Of a stretch of 28,901 nucleotides of DNA, positions 23,939-28,901 are shown in pieces. Under the pieces are notes generated by a model. The model saw only the letters and a list, made by a program, of their open reading frames with translations, ran no database searches and was not told the origin of the DNA. Numbering within the stretch: position 1 is the first letter of the stretch; each line of letters starts with the position of its first letter. Source of the stretch: Alkalihalobacterium sp048323755 (GTDB lineage: Bacteria; Bacillota; Bacilli; Bacillales; Bacillaceae_F); the NCBI RefSeq assembly GCF_048323755.1, contig NZ_JBLWFS010000037.1, positions 1-28,901 on the forward strand, given 5' to 3'. The translations under genes were made by a program, and so were the position numbers.

Positions 23939-25543
23939 TTACCCTTCTATATCACGCTTGTTATACCCCAAAAACCCTATAAACAGAAGTACACCAGCTA
24001 TACCTGTTAAAAGAATGATCGGTAATGCCGTCACCTCTTCTACTGGGAATTGCGGAACGTGAGCAAACGGGGAAACCTTCTCCATCCAAGTTGGAAGTTG
24101 AAGTAATCCACCTAAATAGACAACAAAGAACGAATACCCTAGATATAACCAAGTAAGACTAGTCAGCTTTGGAAAATATCCGGTTAGAAATACCGCCAAT
24201 CCAATCAAAACAAACATAGCTGGTAAATAAACGATACCGGCTTTTACTATGGAAGTAAATAAAACCGGTTCTTCCATTACTGATACAGCTGCAGACCAAA
24301 GCCCAATTATTGCTAGAACGAACACAGTCGTTCCAAAGATAATGGAAACAAAGAGATAGCTTCCCATCAGCCTAGTTCGCGATACGGCTCGCGCAAGTAA
24401 ATGTTCCGTCATATTCTTTTTCTCTTCATTTTTAAGTTTGAGTACGAAAAGAAGTGCAGGAACTGTACAGATGATCGAGATTACTAACATAAGCATCGGT
24501 AAAAATTGTTCTACTAACGAAAAACCTTCGACGGGAGCTAGGAATTCTGCCATCATTTCATTACTATCAAAAAAATATTCCAGATCCCCTAACACTGACC
24601 CGTAAGAAGCTCCTAAAATGAACATTCCAATCGCCCAAGCAATAATTCCTGTTCGTTGCAATCGAAAAGCTAACCCAAATGGACTTTGCAGAAAACGCGA
24701 TGCATGTTTTTTACCCGGTCTTGACTGTAAGAAACCTGCTCCTAAATCACGAATCGTATTTAAATATAACGTTAGGACCAAGAGTAAAATCGCTGCACCA
24801 ATCGTCAAAATCACCGGCCACCAGTAATTATTCACATAGGCTTGTGTTCCTACAATCCACCCAAGTGGTGAGAACCAAGAGAGGGTTTCATTACTTACAT
24901 CTCCAACAGCACGAATTAAATAAGCCCCGCCTAATACCGCAAACGAAAGTCCAATCGTACCTCTAGAGTTTTCTGACACCTGTGCAAACAAACCCGTAAC
25001 ACTTGTAAAATAGATACCCGTTGCACCTATAGCGGCACCGTATAAAAGGGACCCTTGTAAATCCATACTTTCTATTTGCAAAGCATACAGACCTACACCT
25101 GTAATTAATGCTAAAAGGACATTCGCACCAACCATTACAAGTACGGAAGAAGTAATATTGGATAATTTACCGACTGGAAGTGAGCGAATTAACTCGATTC
25201 TCCCCTCTTCTTCATCGGCACGTGTATGGCGAGTAACAAGTAAAATACTCATGATGGCTACAACGACAGCTGAAAATAACAGCATTTGATGGGCGAACAT
25301 GGCTCCTGCTGTGTAATTGTCTAATCCATAACCAGGTCCGACCATGGCGATCATTGCCGGATTTTTCATTGTTTCTGCTATCGCTTGTCGTTCTTGTTCA
25401 GTCTGGTATAAATCGGTATAAGCTGCAGCGATTAGTAATGTAAAAAAACTAATTGCAGTCAACCAAATAGGTAGGCGTATCCGGTCCCGCTTGATGATCA
25501 GGCGAGCCAACACTCCTGTTTGATGATATAAATCTTTCCACAT
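23939..25543 (-). CDS. ABC exporter permease, fused 12-helix type (COG3559-like)
   Basis: This 534-residue membrane protein has about 12 transmembrane helices in two similar halves (about 1-270 and 285-534). Each half opens with a long amphipathic segment and helix (WKDLYHQTGVLARLIIKRDRIRLPIW at the N-terminus, shown in its key residues W2, R15 and R20; SPFGLAFRLQRTGIIAW near 287-303). A charged loop TRADEEEGRIELIRSLPVG (about 107-125) is the expected ATPase contact, and its counterpart is EEKKNMTEHLLARAVSRTR near 372-390. This fused design matches exporters annotated for polyketide antibiotics or multidrug efflux. The ATPase gene ends 2 bases upstream, and the ribosome site GGAGGTG lies inside that gene, so the two are translationally close. 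The exported compound is unknown. Confidence 0.85.
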   Translation of the reverse strand: MWKDLYHQTGVLARLIIKRDRIRLPIWLTAISFFTLLIAAAYTDLYQTEQERQAIAETMKNPAMIAMVGPGYGLDNYTAGAMFAHQMLLFSAVVVAIMSILLVTRHTRADEEEGRIELIRSLPVGKLSNITSSVLVMVGANVLLALITGVGLYALQIESMDLQGSLLYGAAIGATGIYFTSVTGLFAQVSENSRGTIGLSFAVLGGAYLIRAVGDVSNETLSWFSPLGWIVGTQAYVNNYWWPVILTIGAAILLLVLTLYLNTIRDLGAGFLQSRPGKKHASRFLQSPFGLAFRLQRTGIIAWAIGMFILGASYGSVLGDLEYFFDSNEMMAEFLAPVEGFSLVEQFLPMLMLVISIICTVPALLFVLKLKNEEKKNMTEHLLARAVSRTRLMGSYLFVSIIFGTTVFVLAIIGLWSAAVSVMEEPVLFTSIVKAGIVYLPAMFVLIGLAVFLTGYFPKLTSLTWLYLGYSFFVVYLGGLLQLPTWMEKVSPFAHVPQFPVEEVTALPIILLTGIAGVLLFIGFLGYNKRDIEG

Positions 25544-25545
25544 AC

Positions 25546-26460
25546 CTATTCACCTCCCGCTCCATTAGTTGAGCTTTGCCCAGTACCTTCATAGTGTCGC
25601 ATGAATAAATCTTCAAGCCTTGGTGGTGAACTTTCTAATTTTAGCAGACCAAACTGACTGACATGTTTCATCACAGCATCTAACTCTTCCCCATCGACTT
25701 GAAACGAAAGAGCATTTCCGACGGTTTCAACATCATGGACACCTTTTAAATCATTGATAGATAAAATCGGTTGTTTCGTTTCCACGAGTAAGTTCGTTCT
25801 CGTTAAATGACGAAGTTCGTTTAACGTTCCAGTCTCAATGATCGTTCCTTCACGGATGATGCCGACTTTATCACATAATTTTTCGACTTCAGATAAGATA
25901 TGACTTGAAAGTAAAACACTCTTCCCTTGTTGTTTCGCCTCATTGACTTGCTCTTGAAAAAGTTTCTCCATTAACGGATCGAGTCCAGATGTCGGCTCAT
26001 CAAAGATATACAGGTCCGCATCGGATGCAAAAGCCGCAACTAAAGCCACTTTTTGCCGATTTCCTTTCGAATACGTTCTGCACTTTTTCGTTGGATCTAA
26101 TTTGAAGATTTCAATTAGCTCTTCTCGTCTTGCTTTATTATTCGCTCCTCTAAGCTTCATGAATAAATCAATAACTTCCCCGCCGGTTAGGTTGGGCCAT
26201 AAGTTAACATCCCCTGGTACATAGGCAATTCGCTTATGGATTTCTACTGCGTCTTTCCATGCATCCAGACCAAAAATTTGGGCTTCTCCTTCAGTCGCTT
26301 TTAAAATGCCGAGCAGGACACGAATCGTTGTAGACTTGCCGGCTCCATTCGGACCAATAAATCCATAGATTTCACCTTTACTTACTTCCATATTTACACC
26401 GTCTAGAGCCTTAAAACTTCCGAATTTCTTGGTTAAATTCGTTGTTTTTAATATCGTCAT
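25546..26460 (-). CDS. ABC exporter ATP-binding protein
   Basis: This 304-residue cytoplasmic ATPase has Walker A GPNGAGKST at 36-44, Walker B LYIFDEP at 150-156, the D-loop SGLD at 158-161 and the H-loop His187 in SSHILSE. The signature motif is YSKGNRQK at 130-137 in place of LSGGQ, a variant usual in this drug-exporter subfamily. A C-terminal regulatory domain of about 80 residues follows (about 215-304). Because the partner permease is a fused double unit, two copies of this protein should bind one permease chain. Transcription starts from a TTGTAA-N17-TATTAT promoter whose -10 box overlaps a palindromic arm, probably the TetR operator. GGGGGAG precedes the ATG. Confidence 0.92.
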   Translation of the reverse strand: MTILKTTNLTKKFGSFKALDGVNMEVSKGEIYGFIGPNGAGKSTTIRVLLGILKATEGEAQIFGLDAWKDAVEIHKRIAYVPGDVNLWPNLTGGEVIDLFMKLRGANNKARREELIEIFKLDPTKKCRTYSKGNRQKVALVAAFASDADLYIFDEPTSGLDPLMEKLFQEQVNEAKQQGKSVLLSSHILSEVEKLCDKVGIIREGTIIETGTLNELRHLTRTNLLVETKQPILSINDLKGVHDVETVGNALSFQVDGEELDAVMKHVSQFGLLKLESSPPRLEDLFMRHYEGTGQSSTNGAGGE

Positions 26461-26509
26461 GGCGATGCTCCCCCTATCTTATGGATACAATTGATCCCTT
26501 GATTTTTTA

Positions 26510-26543
26510 ATTATGAAATTTTTTAACTTATATAGTTCATAAT
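26510..26543. promoter_or_regulatory. Candidate TetR operator: inverted ATTATGAA arms
   Basis: ATTATGAA (26510-26517) and TTCATAAT (26536-26543) are perfect inverted arms 18 bases apart. A third copy, ATTATGAA at 26574-26581, lies closer to tetR. The right arm overlaps the -10 box of the ABC promoter. A divergent gene pair with such sites suggests repression of both sides by the TetR protein. Confidence 0.55.
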
Positions 26544-26567
26544 ATATATAAATTTAATGCATTACAA
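26539..26567 (-). promoter_or_regulatory. Sigma-A promoter of the ABC operon
   Basis: On the minus strand TTGTAA, 17 bases, then TATTAT. The start codon lies about 80 bases downstream, leaving a leader in which the left operator arm sits. Confidence 0.55.
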
Positions 26568-26637
26568 TAAGTAATTATGAAATATATTGTTTGTTTTGTT
26601 ACAAATTTTTTATTAAACTTACATTGAGGTGACAAAA

Positions 26638-27222
26638 ATGGACGGTTTTCAACGACGAAGAGAACTAAAGAAGAATAATATACTAGATTCGGCGCTATCC
26701 CTGTTTATGGAATACGGCATTCAGAAAGTTTCCATTTCTGAAATTGCCAAAAAAGCTAACGTATCTCAAGTTACAATCTATAACTACTTTGAAAGTAAGC
26801 ACAATCTAATCCACGATGTCTTTATTTATTATGTGGACAAAGCAGCAAATGATTTTGAAGAAGTCATCTATAATGACTTACCTTTTCCAGAAAAAATACA
26901 AAAATTGATCTTTGCCAAAAAAGAGGCTGCCACTCAAATTCATGAAGAGTTTTATCAGTTTATGATGAAAGAATATACAACAGAGGGTAATTACATTGAG
27001 AAGGTGTATATCGAAAAAACAATTCCTTACTTTACGAAATTGATTGAAGATGGGAAACAACAAGGATTTGTAAATCCGGACTTATCTGCCGAAGCGGTTT
27101 TATTTTATATAAATATGTTAAAAGACTATATGCAAAAAGAAGAGGTGTACCAAAAAATACTTCCCCTTACCGAGGACATTACAAACATCTTTTTTTACGG
27201 GATCTGTGGGAAGAATGATTAG
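26638..27222 (+). CDS. TetR/AcrR-family transcriptional regulator
   Basis: This is a 194-residue repressor-type protein. The N-terminal helix-turn-helix domain (about 10-57) has the pattern ILDSALSLFMEYGIQKVSI, EIAKKANVSQVTIYNYF and ESKHNLIHDVF. The C-terminal all-helical half (about 65-194) would bind a ligand and dimerise; it is rich in Tyr and Lys. The start is ATG 26638, six bases after GAGGTG; a GTG at 26629 overlaps that site. It is divergent from the ABC exporter operon with operator-like repeats between them, the usual arrangement of a drug-sensing repressor and its efflux system. The ligand is unknown. A hairpin terminator follows. Confidence 0.9.
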   Translation: MDGFQRRRELKKNNILDSALSLFMEYGIQKVSISEIAKKANVSQVTIYNYFESKHNLIHDVFIYYVDKAANDFEEVIYNDLPFPEKIQKLIFAKKEAATQIHEEFYQFMMKEYTTEGNYIEKVYIEKTIPYFTKLIEDGKQQGFVNPDLSAEAVLFYINMLKDYMQKEEVYQKILPLTEDITNIFFYGICGKND

Positions 27223-27320
27223 AGTGCCACCTATAAGGGTTTTGCTTTACCCTAGCGGGGGCAAGCCCCTTGACCGCAATATGCCCACAAAAAAGGTTGC
27301 CTGGCAATAGCAATTTTTTC

Positions 27321-27361
27321 ATGCCATTAATTCAGCGAATTTGATGCTGAAGCATTTTTTT
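27321..27361 (+). terminator. Terminator of tetR
   Basis: Outer ATGC/GCAT and inner TTCAGC/GCTGAA arms form a stepped hairpin, followed by TTTTTTT. Confidence 0.75.
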
Positions 27362-27376
27362 AGATCGTTACTCTTT

Positions 27377-27562
27377 TTTGCGGACTCCACAGGCCCTTAT
27401 TTCCTCAAAATCTATCATTTTATCATCTTTGCGGAACTGAGAGGCCCTTATTTGTCGTATCACTTGTGCAAAAGGTTGTTTTTTGGGGTAATAAAGGCTC
27501 CTGAGTGCCCTACACTGTAGAAAACATCGGAAATGACAAAAATAAGGGCCCTGGAGTTCCCG
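27377..27562. repeat. Composite palindromic repeat, copy 2 (four units, two forward then two reverse)
   Basis: Forward units lie at 27377-27403 and 27428-27454, reverse units at 27488-27512 and 27538-27562. The best units share TTTGCGG, then a variable CTSMG, then AGGCCCTTATTT. Spacing between unit starts is about 50-60 bases, as in copy 1 at 23316-23502. The element lies between genes and no frame in it looks coding. Confidence 0.85.
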
Positions 27563-27852
27563 AACATTATCTCAGAGAAGATGATTAGGAACATAAGCCC
27601 TTTACTAGATGTGGCTAGCATCACAATCATCACTTCTGGTAAAGCGCCAGCAGAAAAAATAACAAAGTTTTTTGAAATTTTGAGCCTCTTTTTTATTTCT
27701 AATACGTCTATAAATATAAGCCTGACTATTTGTTTATTTAGTTAGAGCTTGATAGGGTTCTTTTCCAAAGACTCCTATCCTTCTATTCTAAAGTTTGATG
27801 AGATTTTTAAGTAAAAAATAAATTGTCCAGTACATAGGGGGAAGATGAACTT

Positions 27853-28380
27853 ATGAAAACGAGTCGTATTCTTTTCATTGCAATCGCACTAATTATCGCT
27901 GTCGTCATCTACGCTTTTAATACCTTGTCTAATAATAAAACTCTGAATGAGCTGGGACCAGCCGAAACGAGTGAAACAAATGAGCAAGTACTAACTGATA
28001 ATGAGGAAGAACCGATCATAGGAAATGTTCCAACTGCAGAAGAAGTGGAGGAAGAGTTTCCTTTAGACTTATCAGAAGTTGCGGTACAAAATTCCATTCA
28101 CTGGATGTCTCACCAGAAAGTAGCCGCCAGCCAAAAATGGGGCCATATGCAAATTACTCAAGAGAGAATTGAAAGGTTAATAGAGGTAGTTGAAGCTAAT
28201 AATTACAGCTATGGTATAACTTATTTAGATATTCTCGAAAGATGGCAAAAGGGAGACTTCAGTCAAGCCGATGACGACCATAATCGAATTTGGCGGTTAC
28301 AAGGCGGTACGGTTGGAGAAGCAACCAGACTCTTTACTCCAGAAGAAGAAGCCGAGTATATTAGGAAGCATTTTGAATAG
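27853..28380 (+). CDS. DUF6241-type membrane-anchored protein
   Basis: The protein has 175 residues. An N-terminal hydrophobic segment (about 6-25, after MKTSR) is a signal anchor, so the rest should face outside. An acidic, low-complexity stretch follows (about 38-70, many Glu, Asp, Thr). The conserved domain is about 75-175 with SIHWMSHQKV, KWG...M, RIERLIEVVEANNY, ILERWQKGDFSQADDDHN, IWRLQGGTVGEA and a final YIRKHF. I recall this pattern as DUF6241, found in Bacillaceae and of unknown function. The conserved His, Trp and Asp residues could bind a ligand or metal, but no catalytic site is known. GGGGGAAGATG precedes the ATG. It is a single-gene unit with its own terminator. Confidence 0.75.
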   Translation: MKTSRILFIAIALIIAVVIYAFNTLSNNKTLNELGPAETSETNEQVLTDNEEEPIIGNVPTAEEVEEEFPLDLSEVAVQNSIHWMSHQKVAASQKWGHMQITQERIERLIEVVEANNYSYGITYLDILERWQKGDFSQADDDHNRIWRLQGGTVGEATRLFTPEEEAEYIRKHFE

Positions 28381-28389
28381 AGCACGTTT

Positions 28390-28425
28390 AACCCCATAAG
28401 CTGAATTAGCTTACGGGGTTTCTTT
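28390..28425 (+). terminator. Terminator of the DUF6241-type gene
   Basis: AACCCC-A-TAAGCT and AGCTTA-C-GGGGTT pair around GAATT, followed by TCTTT. It starts ten bases after the stop codon. Confidence 0.88.
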
Positions 28426-28554
28426 ACTTCCATTCTTCATTACTCAGAACAACGATGCCTGCCCTCCAGTAGACTAACCAGTACAAGCGCGAGGCAAATT
28501 TCCAATCAAGGTGGTCTTCCCTTTTACAAACTACTTTTTCTTTTTATCTGAGCT

Positions 28555-28704
28555 TCAGTAGTAATGAAGCGGTGTTATGCTTTCGGGTAGTCGTTGGATT
28601 GACAGGTTGACCGCGTCTAGCTGCTTTTCAACTCGGTGCAGCAAGTAGAGCGTCACCATGATAGGGAAACCAAACTCACTCAAAAGCGACATCCATATCT
28701 CCAT
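28555..28704 (-). CDS. yvrJ: YvrJ-family small membrane protein
   Basis: The gene encodes 49 residues and is easily missed because of its size. AAAGGAGG lies 8 bases before ATG 28704. The product opens MEIWMSLLSEFGFPIMVTLY and continues LLHRVEKQLDAVNLSIQRLP, the pattern I know from YvrJ: one transmembrane helix containing FGFP-VTLYLL, then a charged helix starting with (R/K)-x-E-x-(K/Q)-L-D. Function is unknown. In many Bacilli such genes follow DUF1659 and DUF2922 genes; here the DNA just upstream is the end of a group II intron, so any partners would lie beyond it, outside the window. No clear terminator is seen on its downstream side. Confidence 0.85.
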   Translation of the reverse strand: MEIWMSLLSEFGFPIMVTLYLLHRVEKQLDAVNLSIQRLPESITPLHYY

Positions 28705-28776
28705 CGTTAGAACCTCCTTTCGTTCTAGGAAAAGCGTTAAGGCCGTTTAGCAGAACATCTAGACATCTTAAAAATT

Positions 28777-28901
28777 ATCGAGTAGGAGGAGGTGATTAAC
28801 CTCCGACCTCTCACACCACCGTACGTACGGTTCCGTATACGGCGGTTCAATTTTATACTAAGCATGTACTTTGTTGTAATGTTGGACACAAGAGATTAGC
28901 C
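28777..28901 (-). mobile_element. 3' end of a group II intron (domains V and VI), truncated by the window edge
   Basis: On the minus strand 28846-28815 folds as a domain V hairpin. A 9-bp lower helix (ACCGCCGTA with TACGGTGGT) contains the triad CGC paired with GUG, that is, with the conserved G-U wobble. Next come a two-base CG bulge, an upper helix TACG/CGTA and a four-base loop. Domain VI follows at about 28812-28780 (GGAGGT...ACCTCC with CTACTC). The intron should end near 28777 at CGAT, and the exon continues with AATTTTTAAG. The CGC triad is the form known from group IIC introns such as that of Oceanobacillus iheyensis. The body and reverse transcriptase would lie to the right, outside the window. 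Confidence 0.72.
28858..28901 (-). CDS. Possible C-terminal residues of the intron-encoded protein
   Basis: A frame enters from the right edge and ends at a TAG just before domain V, with the last residues LISCVQHYNKVHA. The position, directly ahead of domain V, is where a group II reverse transcriptase/maturase gene would end, but thirteen residues are not enough to confirm it. Confidence 0.25.
   Translation of the reverse strand, partial: LISCVQHYNKVHA

Larger units (their letters stand above)
27223..27852. other. Gene-poor region after tetR
   Basis: It holds the tetR terminator (27321-27361), a GC-rich hairpin GGGGGCAAGCCCC near 27256-27268, the second composite repeat (27377-27562) and about 290 bases of AT-rich sequence before the DUF6241-type gene. 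Open frames on both strands at 27460-27745 lack ribosome sites and start inside the repeats. Confidence 0.5.

Noticed and set aside
27460..27737. Minus-strand open stretch reading like a hydrophobic membrane segment (SAGALPEVMIVMLATSSKG)
   Set aside because: No start codon with a ribosome site; it is the complement of AT-rich sequence and runs through two repeat units. It could be a decayed gene, but I cannot support it.
27533..27745. 70-codon plus-strand frame after the second repeat cluster
   Set aside because: It begins inside a repeat unit, has no ribosome site and no recognisable family.

Overview
The window comes from the chromosome of a low-GC, endospore-forming member of the Bacillaceae. 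The evidence is the sporulation-associated pair prkA-yhbH, a gene set matching my memory of the B. subtilis trmL/queG/yhbB/prkA/yhbH neighbourhood, strong AGGAGG ribosome sites, frequent TTG starts, a sigma-B-type promoter on dps, a YufK homologue and a YvrJ-family gene. The species cannot be fixed from the sequence. No tRNA, rRNA, CRISPR array or complete prophage was seen.

Layout. (1) 1-8295, all minus strand. A truncated gene lies at the left edge. Next come a CoA-transferase, a multi-pass permease, a response regulator with an AraC-type DNA-binding domain and an acyl-CoA synthetase. They look like an uptake-and-activation module for an organic acid. Its permease-transferase part carries a CcpA-type cre site and an 18-bp palindrome. 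Upstream of this, and separated by a terminator, are an M20 amidohydrolase and a regulator with a degenerate nucleotide-cyclase-fold domain. (2) 8469-14279 holds yhbH and prkA (minus) with a sigma-E-like promoter in front of prkA, and a divergent class A penicillin-binding protein (plus). (3) 14288-20663 is housekeeping and stress genes: yufK, a heme-degrading-type monooxygenase, a 29-residue membrane peptide missed by length cut-offs, trmL, yhbB, an alkyltransferase (ogt type), queG, a B3/B4-domain protein and dps. (4) 20681-23110 holds an alpha/beta hydrolase and a secreted LysM-3D cell-wall enzyme. (5) 23159-28380 is more accessory: a zinc-ribbon miniprotein, a drug-exporter-type ABC system with a divergent TetR regulator, and a DUF6241-type lipid-anchored or membrane-tethered protein. 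This part contains two copies of a roughly 190-bp composite palindromic repeat. (6) 28390-28901 holds a YvrJ-family gene and, just upstream of it, the 3' end (domains V and VI) of a group II intron that runs off the right edge.

Most of the window is ordinary core genome. The observations best worth following are the two head-to-head repeat clusters (four units each, in the same two-forward/two-reverse order), the group IIC-like intron end beside yvrJ, the carboxylate module with an orphan response regulator, and the cyclase-fold regulator paired with the M20 hydrolase. Several start codons were moved from upstream TTG or GTG codons that lie in or before the Shine-Dalgarno sequence: the M20 gene, prkA, the monooxygenase, ogt and tetR.
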